DNA of 64,000 nt from Rhabditoides inermis (taxonomy: Eukaryota > Nematoda > Chromadorea > Rhabditida > Rhabditidae), in assembly GCA_963966185.1 (NCBI GenBank), contig CAWZYM010000372.1:1-64000 (forward strand), given 5' to 3'. Each line of letters opens with the position of its first letter. The stretch's first letter is position 1. Positions 10,671-21,794 of this stretch are shown in pieces. Under the pieces are notes generated by a model. It was not told the DNA's origin and made no database searches. It worked only from the letters and a program-made list of their open reading frames with translations. The position numbers and the translations under genes were made by a program.

Positions 10671-13600
10671 TGACGAGATTGCAAGCAATTTGATTCGAAT
10701 ACTTAGCCCACGTCTTCCAGCCCGCTCATTCACAAACATAGTGGATGTGACAATGACTCATCCTTTGATCTGCCCTAAATCCGACGCCATATCGGCTTAT
10801 GATCATATAATATAAAAAATAATTACAAAATCACTAAATGACTCACCCTGCCATCTTTGCCTGCACGCACAACACGTCGCACTTGAAGACGAGTTGAGGG
10901 TGGTCGAGCAGGAGGGGGAAGCCTGCAATGTGGACTGTGTACTATTTTATTTATTTGTTGTTCACTAAATATGCAAAAAAGGGCAAGAATAGTGTAAGCC
11001 TGCAATATGAACTAGGAAATAGAATTTCTTCTTGTGTTCTTCATGAGCGATGTTAGGAATCAGAGGGAGTCAGAAAGAATGTGCGGTCTTGGCAAGCACA
11101 TCTATGAAGGAGAGGGAAGATAATGACAGAAAAAAAGGGAAAACGAAGGAAGTGAAATGAAGAAAAAATAGTAGAAGTGCGTGGATGTGTATCTATGGAG
11201 GAGGGAGATACAAACAGATATGAAAAAAGGATCACACGAAAAGCAAAGTAAATGTAAAACACAAAAAAATCACACTCACCTTCCTCGACGCAGTCTACGA
11301 ACGTCACCAGCTGATTGGCAGTGTGTTGCCGGTACGGTCCCGCCGCGATATCTGCAAGGAGTGACGTCATACGGAGAATGTGACGTCATTTACAAAGGGT
11401 AACGTCACTTCTTGCGGCAGTTGTTGTAGTATCTGCATAGTATAACGTCATTCACTATTCTTTTTTCAACTTATGATGTCTTTGCATTGGATCAAAAATG
11501 AGAGTTCGAATAATAAATAGTGGTAAAACGTACGTAATTTTCCATTTTCAGTTTGTTTTGGACACAATGACAAAGAAAAAAAGGCAAGTTGTAATAGTAA
11601 TGTGATTTCCGTAGCGTACTGGGAATATAAAAAAAAAGTTATAGAAATAGCAGTGATGAAACGTAACATGATTTGTATAATTCTCTGTTCACGGACCAGC
11701 GGCAGTATCTGTAAGAATGACGTCACTCTTTTATGTGACGTCCTTGTGAAAGGCATGAAGTGTATAGAGGCAGTGAAGATTGCCAATGGGTTATGATAGT
11801 TATGTTTTATGAATGATACCCTATTCGGATTATAGAGAACATGAGCTTTCGATTAAGCTACTGTAACGAAACGTAACCTTCAGTTCTTTGTATTTATCAA
11901 TGAAAAAATGCAACTTGTTATATTTATGTAATCTGCGTATCAAAATAGGATTATAACGAAATATAAGTGAAGGCGGTGCGCTCCCCAGAGACAAGGACGA
12001 ACATGCTGGACGCGCGTCCCATCAAGATTCACCTGAGGGACGACATCACGGACGAGCAGAAACAGATGGTGCGATTCGCGCTGGGGCGTGCTGCTATTGG
12101 AGTGTTCTGCCGCGACGACATGGGCTGGATGGAGCGTCGCCGATCCTTCCAACTCAGGCAGTTTGTCAACCAGATCAATGATCAGACCCTGTTCCAGAAG
12201 TACGCGGTGCGAGGTTTGGCGGTCGTGGCGACGACTGCTCGTTGGCGCTCCTTTCCGGGCGGACGGACTGGTCGCGGACGGACAGACACTTCTGGCCTTG
12301 GAGGAGGGAACACGACCGGTGGGGAAGGTGCTAAACCTGTAGCGACGGTCGCAAACCTTCAATGAGCGAGCAAAGACCTCTATTTCCTAGGCTATTCTAC
12401 AGTAATCTCAGATCTCTATCTAATTCAAAATTTATATCTATTTCGGATTTAATTCTCGAAACACCAACTATATGCACTTTTACGGAGATATGGATTTCTG
12501 ATGAAAGTTCTGTACCTGTTTTTCCCAACTCTATATCGTACCCAGTTTGTCGTTCCAATAAGCGGGGAGGAGGTGCTTTAGTAGTGGTCCCATCCAAATT
12601 TGGTTCTTGTTTGATAGGCAAAGAGAGTTGTGTTGAGTTTGACGCTGTGGCAGTGTTAGTTGCATTTCCATCGGGTGAACATACAATTATTTGTGCAGTA
12701 TATCGTCCACCTAATTCTCCCACGACGTTCATGATTAAGTTCTCGTCGTTTATACAGTCATTAGACGCGCGATGTTCTGTGATAGTATCTGGCGATTTCA
12801 ATTTTCCAAGTATTCAGTGGGACACACTATCAGCAATAGGCTGTGAACCACAACAGTTCTTGGATTACTGTACTTCACAAGGGTGGTACCAAAGCGTAAG
12901 ATTCCCTACTAGGGGTGCTAACACTCTAGACTTGTTGTTGTGCAATGACCCTACACTTTTATATGACACCCATTCTGGTCATAAATTAAGTGATCATCTT
13001 TCAATCATCTCGCATATCAGTGTTGGATTGGTTAAAAAGAGCAACAAAAAGAGCACTTATTTAGACTTTAGATCTGCCGACTATAAAGGGATGGAATCTG
13101 ATCTTAGCAATATTGATTGGGTAACACAATTTTCTAGATGTAGCACTATCGATGACAAATATAACTGTTTGATTCAAGTCTTGCAATCTAGTATTGACCT
13201 ACGCGTTCCAAGAAAAACAATTCAATCGGAGAAAACATTTCCACCCTGGCTACTATCTATCAGACACCGGTTGCGCAAATTGTACGATCGGCACCGTAAA
13301 TCAAAGTGTAACGTAGATCTGATAAATTATCAATCGGCATTCAATGAGTATAGAATTTCCTTGAAAAATTACCAGAGAGAGAGGCAGAAACATATATTAG
13401 CCACTTCATGTACATCACAATATTGGTCTTACATAAAAAGTAAAAGCACATCACGTCCTGACATACCATTTATACGTGATAAGGATAGATTGATATCAGA
13501 TGACTCCGAACGTGCTTCTTTGTTTAATAAATACTTTGTAACGGTATTTACTACTGACGATAAAAAACCTTTTGAAGTTAGCTCGAAAACAAATAATTCG

Positions 13601-16600
13601 CTGCTTGACATAGATGTATCTCCACACGTAGTGTATGAATATCTGAGTAGATTTAAGAGAAAGTTATCCTCAGGTCCAGATAACATACCCTCTATTTTAC
13701 TACAGAGTCTAGCTTTAGTTCTAGCAGAACCGCTCAGTTACATCTTCAGAGAATCTCTAGACACTGGTATTCTGCCCTCTCTTTGGAAACAGTCCATAGT
13801 AGTTCCAGTGATAAAGAAAGGTGATCCAAGTTTGACTAGTAACTATAGACCAATAAGCCTTACATGCACAACATGCCGTGCTTTTGAAAGAATCATAGTT
13901 TTTCATATGCGAAATCACATGTGGAATTGTAATCTTGTTAACGATAGACAGTTCGGGTTCCTTAATAATCGGTCCACTACATCACAGTTAATGGAGTATG
14001 TCAAATACTTGGTTAAAAAGATTGACTCGAAATTCTCTGTCGACTCTGTATACTTAGATGTATCTAAAGCGTTTGATGTTGTGAATCATAGAAGACTTCT
14101 TAAAATCATAGAATCTTACGGTATTCGGAATAAAATACATAGATGGTTGACAAATTATCTATCTGGCAGATCACAGTGTATTCGTATAAACTCATCCTGT
14201 TCCCCATGGTTAGATGTCTCATCTGGTGTTCCCCAAGGGTCCGTGCTAGGCCCGTTGCTCTTCCTCATCTATATAAACGATATAGGTGAGGCGATCCAAC
14301 ACTGTGAGTATCTGGTATATGCGGATGATTGTAAGATGTACATTTCGGATGATGTACCTGATTATGATAAGCGACTAGCAAGTGATGTGATAAGAGTGTC
14401 TGATTGGTTGAGAAATCGCCAAATGAATTTGAGTCTTTCAAAATGCACGGTAAATAACAGCATTGAAGTCGTCGATGACCTTAGGGGTATCGATAACATT
14501 TCAAACAAATTGGTCTATTGTGCAGATTTCAGCAGTCTGTTTACAAATCTTCCACATGACGTTGTTAAGAAACACATGTTCGAACTGATAGAATTATGTT
14601 TTTAAAAACAGTGGTAAAAACTATATCACCGTAACTTACAATAAAGTCTTTTACAATAATCCTAAAGAAAATGATTCATCCCGAAACACCAACAGAACCT
14701 ACACGAAAGATGACGTCAAATTTATGATTGAGTATATCCTCCAAAACAGCTTTGCTGTCTATGGAGACAATATATATCAACAGATATCCGGCATTCCGCA
14801 AGGAAATAATGCTTCTCCTCTCATTGCTGATTTGACACTCTCACACATGGAATACACATTCATGAAACAAAATCCCAATTTCAAACATTACCAGGTAAGA
14901 GGATATAGATACATGGATGATCTACTGATAATATATAGACACAATGACCATGACATTATCTCAAAAATTCAGTCTATTTACCATAATTCACTAACACTCG
15001 AACAAACAAGCGCCACTGATAAACAAACAGTCTTCCTTGATCTCGAAATAACCATTAAAAATCAAATAATTACTTCACTTTATAATAAGACAGATGAATA
15101 CTCGTTCGAAATAGTCCGCTATCCAAAATACAATACAAACATGAAACGCAGCATATCGTGGAACTGTTTGAATGGAGAAGTACTGAGAATATACAGATGT
15201 TGTACTGAGACGAAGACTTTTATGTCTAGAATCAAAGAACTACGAGATAAATTTATAAGAAACGGTTTTCCCAGTCAAGAAATAAACATGAAAATTGCAT
15301 ACGCAGTTATGCAGAATAAATCTCTTACTATAAAATATAATCTTGAAAAAATGGAGTCCTTTTTGAAACTTTTCAATTGAGAAGTGATTAACGCCCGCAC
15401 CGGAAATATTGATCTTTGAACTAAACCCAGCACTGCACACTCAGTGCGAGTGACCTCAAGGAGACCTACGGCAGACTACACTGTAGCCACGCCACACCCA
15501 TCCCACTGCCCCGCGCAGTCACTCACAAACAAATTCTCAAGCGTCTCCACACTGTTTTGTGCTCATTACTTGTAACTTGCTTGCTTATGATAGTTATTTC
15601 GCGTTTTCTTTCCTTTCTTTTTATATACCATATACAATACTATCCATTCAAAAATTACACGTCTCTCTATCGTTACTGACGAGGGTGGGAGGGACAAAGT
15701 TTTGCCGTATAGCGTTTTACACCCGAAACGGCTTTTATCTCTCTGTCTTTCTCTCTGTCTCACCCCCTTTTTTGTTTTGTTTGTTATCGCAATTATTATG
15801 TTGCGTTTATTATCTACATAAAGTGAGACCAATATTAGAATTTGGGTCAGAACTATATTGCCTCATGGATAATTCTCATATTAATCTCTTAGAAAAGGTA
15901 CAACGCAAGTTTACCAAGTACCTTCTCCCTAAAACAGACTATAAACATAGGTTGGAAAATCTAGGGTTAGAAACATTGTATATGAGACGCTTGATGATTG
16001 ATCTTTCTTTGGCACATGCATATATTTATGGACATATCTTTGTACACCCAATACCACTGACACTGTCTAGCACAACTCATACACGACAACTTCGGGGCCA
16101 TTCACTTAAACTATACAACTCATCTAAAACCACTCTCTCGCAGTCCTTTTTCCCTTTTCGTATTCATAATATTTGGAATCTCCTCCCCAGTAGTATTGTT
16201 CTTATCAATGATAAAGGTGCATATAGATCAGCTATGCAGAAGTACGTTCTTCTGAACAAATCCAAACTTCATATAACAGACCCAACACATCTATAGATTT
16301 TATGTAGAGTTCTTTGCTCGCTAGTTGACGGGGAAAGACGGTTGGACAGGGGTAGTGTCTATCTCACCGGCCGGGTTTTCTCACCCAACTATAGAAGTGA
16401 CAGGATAGTCTCTCACCGCATATGCTGTTATAAACACAGTGTCTGGTGAGGGATTATCCCTTCGGTTCGACTGCGTTCAGAGCGTACAAACGGACGGGAC
16501 GTCATCGTAAAGAAGTCAAAACGTTCGTCTAGTCTCAAACTGTGCGCTTTTTACACTGTCAACCCATTGTTCATGTCACTTGTCTCAATTATGAATAAAG

Positions 16601-19288
16601 TATATATAAGATTTAGAATAGGTTACTGTGATGAAACGTACCCTTCCCCTAGTTTAATTTGTATTATCGTTCTTATATTTACTGCAAAAAAAATCGGTAC
16701 AGATGCTAGCAGAGCGTGAATTATTCGCCCGTGATTTATAGATGGAGCTAACGGTGAATCTCTCTCTCCCTCTCTCTCCCACTCTCTCTCTCTCTCTCTC
16801 TCTCTCTTCCTTTCTTCCCCTCTCTTCTCTCCCACTCTCTTCCTCTTTCTCTCTCTTCTCTCTCTCTTTCTCCCTCTCTTCCTATCTCATCTCTCTTCTC
16901 ACCACCCGCTGCCCAGATTCATGAATAAATAATGGAATCACTAGGCGGAAACCACTGCCCTGCGAGGTGAAACGAGAAAAAAGAGCAATGCAACGAGAAA
17001 TCATCAAACCAGGAACAAAAAAGGAACTAACAGTTAGGTTCTTTTAGGCTATTCCTCATTTTCACTGTACGCGAATTATCGTCGGTCGGCCAGACAAAAT
17101 GACGGGGCGAAATGACGAGCTGAGGGCGAAATGACGAGCTTTTCATGCGAATTGGAGAAATTTCGCGAGGTTTTGCTCACATATAAAAGTCACGCATCTC
17201 GCAACAGTCGCGAAAAATGGAAGCAGCAAACGAATATACAGGTGACAAGTTTAATTTGAAACATATAACTAACCATGTGCCCAGTCCTTTCTAACCTGAC
17301 CTGTCTAACCTTTCTAACATTTAATCGACATTCTAACTTTCTACCACATTCTAACCGTTCTAACATAACTCTAACCCTGTGCGTAGTCCTTTCGCGGGTC
17401 GAACTCGACCGGCTTGGCGTTCTCGTTGCTGCTGGAGCAGTCCTTGGTAGAGTTCAGACACATGCCGACGAGTTCCGAGTCCTGTGTTGGGTAGTGTATG
17501 CGGTGGGTGCTGCACCACGTTGCACTATTGTACACTAGAAACAGTATTGTACACTATATCAGGAAAGGGGGTTATCATCGACTCTCTCTCTCAGGTTTTG
17601 TAAAGTAAGTTCGTTAAAGGATTTATCCGGACAATGCATTATTCCCTGATCTTCAGGATGGGGCCGTATTCTTTCTCTTCAATGAAGACGAGTTTTGAAG
17701 TTCTGTTTGCGCAGAAAAATTGTTAAAAATACAGACATTTTTTTCCACGTTTAAAGGTACAGTGGCGCATAATTTTAACCTCCAGGGCGATAGTTGACAC
17801 ATTGAAATGTAAGATATACAAAAATTGAACGATACAAGTCCGTTACCGCGTTACCCAGTCAATTACCCAAGCGTGTTGGGTAATTTATCGTTCAAATGGG
17901 GAAAGTGGCGCGAACCGCAAAAAAAGAGGCGCGAAAACGCGCCATATTGCGATGCACACATTTGATCGATCGATAGTTCATCCACTTCCTCACGCTTCTG
18001 TCACCCTCTCGGGTAACAGAGCGGTCTCTGTGCGCTCTGACCCAAGGAGTGGTGTGGCGTAGTGGATAAGAAAGTGGGCTACCACTCTCGCGGTCGCCAG
18101 TTCGATTCCTGTGTGCAACTTTGTCAGAAACATACAAGGTGAAGACCTTCACGATCTGACATCCATATGTGAAAGCAACGCGCAAATTTCAAAATTTCTG
18201 TTACCCAAGGCATCCACTAAACGCCCCTGTTCCTTTAAACAATTTCAAAAGAAGGTTTCATTGACGAGAACAAAAGCGACTCCAACCTGAAGATCAGGCA
18301 AGATTACATTGTCCGGATAAATCCTTTAAGGATAGGGTACATTGTAGTCCAGGATGTTGCACGAGACTGCACGAAACTATAAACTACACTACACTCACCA
18401 GAAACGCCAGCACTGACAGCGAATAGTCGGCGCCGCTTTTGATATCGGCGAAAAAGTCGACGACATCGTCCTGCGTCGCTTCTGAACATTTATTAGTACG
18501 AAGTGTACTCTTGCCGAGTGCATGCTAAACATAGAAGCACACTCACTGACTGCCACCGTAATTGGTTCCGTCACACGAAAGTGGTCGTAGAGAAATTGGG
18601 TTATCTGAAATGGAAAACGACAAGTTATCGATTTTTTGGCGTCTGAACAATTTTGAAAATTTGGACTAGCACTATAATACTACACAAGCGAGTGTTTTAC
18701 TACATGAACATGAGAGTGAAAGCAAACACGGATTATCTGGGTTTACGGCCAGACACTCGAATCGACAAACATCAACGTTGGTTCGTTGACTTCAAAAACC
18801 ACGAGTGACATCATACATATCATATAGTTTAAAGGCACAGGGGCGTTTAGCGTTACCAAGGTTCATCGAAATTCACTTATGAGAACTTGGCAAAACTGTT
18901 TGCACGTGGCGGGAGTCGAACCGGCATAGTCGGGTTCACAAACCGTAAGCGTTACCACAACACTATAACGACTTGTTCTTACAACCTCATATTGACGAGA
19001 TGCGCACAGAGCTCAACTTTACGATGAGCATTTTGGCGCGAAGTTCGAATTCGCCTTACCAAGCTTCGCACGTGCACATTTTGGTAAGCGTGTAGGTAAC
19101 GAGGAAACGCCGTTCTTTCGCGTTTTCTTTGATTATTTCGTGTTTCTATGGGTCAAGCCATAAACCAAAGTCAAAAAACTAAGCGCCTCTGTTGCTTTAA
19201 TGAAAGTGTAAACTTATAAAAGTTACACATAAAAAATCACCGCTTCACTGTCTGCCTCTGTGGGTTCCCGGAACAGAATGTTCTCCAT
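9480..19288 (-). CDS. GNAT N-acetyltransferase, paralog B
   Basis: Eight exons on the minus strand: 19288-19241, 18604-18547, 18481-18399, 17481-17376, 11351-11280, 10922-10847, 9904-9790, 9599-9480. All phases close and give 225 aa. It starts MENILFREPTEADSEA, has FLYDHFRVTEPI (the region where arylalkylamine NATs carry an F-x-x-EP motif), then LVGMCLNST, a core strand VFKCDVLCVQ, and motif A GKGLGSRLFSLSLDKA for acetyl-CoA. It ends with a strand-helix pair before the stop. Family knowledge: acetyl-CoA-dependent amine acetylation in the cytosol; substrate unknown. The start ATG lies seven bases after TTTTCAG. Intron 4 (17375-11352) carries an antisense LINE with a nested PLE. Paralog A next door shares exon layout, with one extra intron in its 3' end. 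Confidence 0.82.
9625..9666 (+). repeat. (CT)n microsatellite
   Basis: Perfect CT dinucleotide run in the intron just upstream, in transcript sense, of the last exon of GNAT paralog B. Confidence 0.85.
10131..10316 (-). pseudogene. Decayed copies of GNAT B motif-A exon edge
   Basis: Segments 10131-10164 and 10275-10316 resemble the 5' part of exon 7 of paralog B (9904-9870). The second reads, on the minus strand, CTAG then codons for RRFGSRLFSLS, against KGLGSRLFSLS in the real exon. Both lie in the intron preceding that exon. Confidence 0.55.
10519..10672 (+). repeat. (CAA)n trinucleotide repeat, one ACC interruption
   Basis: About 154 bases of CAA/AAC repeat inside intron 6 of GNAT paralog B. 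The poly-Gln, poly-Asn, poly-Thr and reverse-strand ORFs here are by-products of the repeat. Confidence 0.9.
11411..11728 (-). pseudogene. Duplicated acceptor edges of GNAT B exon 5
   Basis: Segments 11411-11450 and 11691-11728 echo the exon 5 acceptor region 11336-11374. All share TATCTGCAAGGA-like sequence followed by GACGTCAT or AACGTCAT. They lie upstream of the real exon in transcript sense, the same arrangement seen for the motif-A exons. Confidence 0.5.
11967..12365 (+). CDS. LINE 1 ORF1, C-terminal part
   Basis: 132 codons overlapping the ORF2 start by ATGA, the usual reinitiation-type junction in LINEs. The phrase RPIKIHLRDDITDEQKQMVR resembles the RRM-like region of LINE ORF1 RNA-binding proteins. 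The rest is Arg/Gly-rich. The N-terminus is missing, so this is a truncated copy. Confidence 0.5.
   Translation: MKAVRSPETRTNMLDARPIKIHLRDDITDEQKQMVRFALGRAAIGVFCRDDMGWMERRRSFQLRQFVNQINDQTLFQKYAVRGLAVVATTARWRSFPGGRTGRGRTDTSGLGGGNTTGGEGAKPVATVANLQ
12362..14451 (+). pseudogene. LINE 1 ORF2, endonuclease and RT (interrupted)
   Basis: Encodes an apurinic-type endonuclease: TFTEIWIS, GGGALVVV, VYRPPNSP, VSGDFNFPSIQW and SDHLSI mark the catalytic blocks. The reverse transcriptase follows with NYRPISLTCT, YLDVSKAFDVVNH, SGVPQGSVLGPLLFL and the catalytic YADDCK. Frame is open until the reading runs into inserted PLE sequence at about 14452, in the thumb region after SLSKC. The C-terminal piece resumes at about 15822. 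Family: CR1/Jockey-like LINE by motif order. Inactive as it stands. Confidence 0.8.
14510..15380 (+). pseudogene. PLE reverse transcriptase fragment with frameshift
   Basis: Carries RT palm motif A (CADFSSLFTNLP, end of the first frame), a stop at 14604 caused by one extra T in a T-run, then the second frame (from 14724) with SGIPQGNNASPLIADL, YMDDLLIIY and the FLDLEI block. The two frames together match the intact PLE at 53360-54215 without other large gaps. Only the RT C-terminal half is present and the GIY-YIG domain is absent. Confidence 0.8.
15671..15730 (+). ncRNA. Hammerhead-like hairpin, diverged PLE
   Basis: CTGACGA (15676-15682) and GAAA (15725-15728) bracket a stem GGGTG/CACCC, inside an outer stem CGTT/AACG. 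This matches the CUGANGA...GAAA core of hammerhead ribozymes reported in Penelope-like elements. A separate stem I and a clear cleavage site are not evident, so self-cleavage is not shown. Confidence 0.5.
15822..16296 (+). pseudogene. LINE 1 ORF2, C-terminal fragment
   Basis: After the PLE, sequence VRPILEFGSELYCL and the following 140 codons match the conserved region beyond the RT domain of CR1/Jockey-like LINEs. It ends in TAG at about 16296. The upstream part of the open frame (15559-15821) is PLE 3' UTR, not protein. Confidence 0.7.
16755..16905 (+). repeat. (CT)n-rich pyrimidine tract
   Basis: About 150 bases of CT and CCT repeats in intron 4 of GNAT paralog B, after the LINE 3' end. 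Confidence 0.8.
17751..18238 (+). mobile_element. TTAA-ended MITE with tRNA-like A/B boxes, copy c
   Basis: Left end TTAAAGGTACAGTGGCGCAT and right end CGCCCCTGTTCCTTTAA are inverted. A box TGGCGTAGTGG at 18055-18065 and B box AGTTCGATTCC at 18099-18109 are 44 bp apart, the same start-to-start distance as in copy e. It lies in an intron of GNAT paralog B, antisense to the gene. Confidence 0.7.
18829..19200 (-). mobile_element. TTAA-ended MITE with tRNA-like boxes, copy d
   Basis: Left end TTAAAGGCACAGGGGCGTTT and right end GCGCCTCTGTTGCTTTAA. B box on the minus strand (GGTTCGACTCC) at 18912-18922. Same subfamily as copy b. It fills most of intron 1 of GNAT paralog B. Confidence 0.65.
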
Positions 19289-19579
19289 TGTCGGTCTGAA
19301 AAAAATTCGAATATACACAATTCAAAAAAAACTATAATAGACACATTCGAGTTGTCCTGGAAATTGGACCGAACCAAAGGCGCCGGAAGCAATTTAGAGG
19401 CCAACAACAGCGGGAGAGAGAGAGGGAGAGGGGATAGGGAGAGGAAGGAAGAGAGAGAGTGAGAGTGAGGAATAGAGAGAGGAAGGAGCACCCGCCGAGT
19501 TATTATAACTGTTGACGAATGAGTTTTGCTGCGGCGGCGCGAGAGCATGTGTGTGCGAGTGTGGCGAGACAGAATATAT

Positions 19580-19735
19580 ACACTGCGTCTCTCCTCCCTC
19601 TTTCTCCCTCCCTCTCTCCCCCTCTCTCTCCCTCTCCCCTCTCTCTCTCCCTCTCCCCTCTCTCTCTCCCTCTCTCTCCCTCTCTCTCTCTCTCCCTCTC
19701 TCTCTCCCTCCCTCTCCCTCTCTCTCTCACCGCCT
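19580..19735 (+). repeat. (CT)n pyrimidine tract
   Basis: Long CT/CCCT tract upstream of GNAT paralog B. All overlapping ORFs are low-complexity shadows. Confidence 0.85.
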
Positions 19736-20666
19736 GGCAACAGTGAGAGAAAGAGGAGGGAAGGAGGGCTCAGCGCATCAACGCATCGCGTGCGAGCCCC
19801 TTGGAGAAAAGGAAAAGGGGAAAACAAGTCAGGCGAGAAACGCAAAAAAAGGAAAATGGAAGACTCTCGCACGAAAAAGTGACGGATTTCGATTGTGACT
19901 AGAACTACCGAATTAGAACTACTATAAGAATATGATGATTATGAAAAATAAAATTTGAAAATGGATGTGTAAAAAGAAAAAAAAGTAACGATTGCGTTTT
20001 GTGTATTGAAAGTTATGCCTATAAGAGATATGAAAGTGAGTACTGCGAAAGAACGAACAATGAAAAATGAAAGTGAAAAGGGCAAACGTAGTGAAGTGTG
20101 AAGTGACGCCTGGTTAATTCGATGACACTTAATTCGATGATCGCGGCTAGATTCGATCACATTTCGATTATCTTTTCGATTCAGGCTCATTCAGTACAAG
20201 CGAAAAAAATGAACCTGAAAGACGCCTGCACGAAATGGAAACGACATTCGAATACTACTATTGAGTTGAGTTTGAGTGGGTGTCTGAATTCCTAAAAAAG
20301 TGTTCATAAAAAAGGTATGTCAGCGATGAAAAGGGAAGTTGAAAAGGCAAGAGTGGCATCGCGCCTATTCGATCACGGTTTGGTGTCGATAGCGTTTTGT
20401 CTATTTGATTCACTTCGATTCATATCATTGATGATCGATGACATTGATAGGCTGTGCGCTGTAATGCTGTATGTTGTATATTGTGACTGCCAGGCAGAGA
20501 TTGGAAGAAAGCAGAGTGCAGAGAAGGCAAACACTGAATACGAATAATGAATATAGATGAACATTGAATATTTGAAGACTATAATAAAATTGATAAGTAA
20601 TCGGCGATGCAACATACATTCAAATTTTCGAGAGAAAAAACACTGTTGCACAAGAAACACGCACAC

Positions 20667-20758
<92 letters not shown>

Positions 20759-21664
20759 CGACCCGTTCACTGTACAACAGCCATCTAGCCATCTATGAAA
20801 CTGGTACAACACATGTGGGAGACAACGAGCGAGAAACTTCAGAAAAATCAAAGAGAACGTCGTTTTTTTCACCCAGCCGGGCAAAAAAATCAGCGTCAAA
20901 GTTGTTGTTTTTTTCGGTTCAATGTCCAATGATCAGGGCTTCCAGTATATTCCTTTCTTCTTCCAGCGACGATGCGATGAAACGATGTCTTGAAATTATG
21001 CGACGAGATGGCTGCCGTACCGTGAACCGGGGAGATACCGTATACAACCAAATGAAATTGCAGCTCACAAAGGAAACCAAATCATATTTGTTCTAATCGC
21101 AGCTAAACGGACTCTTCACACACCATGTTTGCCGTGAACGTGCGAGAAATGAAGATCGCATGATCAGAGACAAACGCATAGAGCACATTGTTTGGTCACA
21201 TATGTACAACATGTGTATTTTATCCGTACATGGTTTGAACATGGTAGTCCACGTATAAAAGCACTCTTCAAACCCACTCGGCATCAGTGTCGTATTATAA
21301 AAAAAACGGTCTCGTTCTTTCCTCTAATTGCAATTTTGTTTCTCGTCGATAGTGTAGACGCTACAGGTGGATAACGTAACGAGTGTATACAAGATTTATG
21401 AGCTAGGATCATCGATTATTATCAATAAAAATCAATACCAGTCTCTTGCTATCTAATTGTTTAGAGAAGCATTATGAAGAGAACGGAACATTGAGCAATT
21501 GTTCGCATTTCCAGCTGTTTTGTTTCTATTCAAAACTTCGGCCTTACGTTCACCCTCGCCCGAAACTTTTCTCCATGAGAGTATGGGGCGCAGGTAGGTA
21601 AAGTTTTGCATGAAATGCATTTTAGAACCTCTAACAAACAAAAGTCAATTTGAGAAATTAAATT
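19736..21664. other. Gene-poor stretch upstream of the ShKT gene
   Basis: AT-rich sequence with a TA microsatellite at 20669-20750 and a short dispersed repeat at 21002-21032 (GAGATGGCTGCCGTACCGTG), repeated at 27692-27722. No exon was confidently read here. A signal-peptide exon for the downstream ShKT gene would be expected but was not identified. Confidence 0.5.
20669..20750. repeat. (TA)n microsatellite
   Basis: Perfect TA dinucleotide run of about 82 bases. Confidence 0.95.
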
Positions 21665-21757
21665 AGCGGTCAGTCTCTTCGAAACGCCTTCGAAAACTGC
21701 CCGTTCCGAAGTCGTTTTGAAGGTGCTGTTTCGAAGAGATTGACCGCACCTTAAACA
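21665..21757. mobile_element. Short TTCGAAG inverted-repeat MITE, copy 1
   Basis: GGTCAGTCTCTTCGAAACGC on the left is mirrored by TTTCGAAGAGATTGACC on the right. Related copies are at 22384-22500 and, partly, at 62027-62077. Confidence 0.5.
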
Positions 21758-21794
21758 AACTGTCTTAAAAAGGCAGAACATCTCTCTCGTTCAG

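Larger units (their letters stand above)
14452..15821 (+). mobile_element. Diverged 5'-truncated Penelope-like element inside LINE 1
   Basis: Starts in mid-RT: NNSIEV aligns with NNSLQV of the intact PLE near 53290. It runs through palm motifs, a 3' UTR and a hammerhead-like hairpin at 15671-15730, then LINE 1 coding resumes at about 15822. Roughly 80-100 LINE codons appear to be lost at the junction. Confidence 0.7.
11967..16615 (+). mobile_element. LINE 1 (APE-type non-LTR retrotransposon), disrupted
   Basis: 5'-truncated LINE lying antisense in intron 4 of GNAT paralog B. It has the end of ORF1 (11967-12365), ORF2 with endonuclease and reverse transcriptase (from 12362), a PLE inserted at about 14452-15821, then the ORF2 C-terminus (to 16296) and a 3' UTR ending near GAATAAAGTATATATAAG at about 16615. 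The 5' limit is uncertain. Confidence 0.75.

Noticed and set aside
10379..10815. Poly-Gln, poly-Asn, poly-Thr, poly-Val and poly-Cys ORFs
   Set aside because: All are readings of the (CAA)n repeat inside an intron of GNAT paralog B.
11940..12362. Minus-strand 140-codon ORF opposite LINE 1 ORF1
   Set aside because: It is the antisense of ORF1, which has the ATGA junction to ORF2 and an RRM-like phrase; the minus frame shows no features.
15559..15821. N-terminal part of the 245-codon ORF before the LINE 1 C-terminus
   Set aside because: This stretch is PLE 3' UTR with the hairpin; the start codon is fortuitous.
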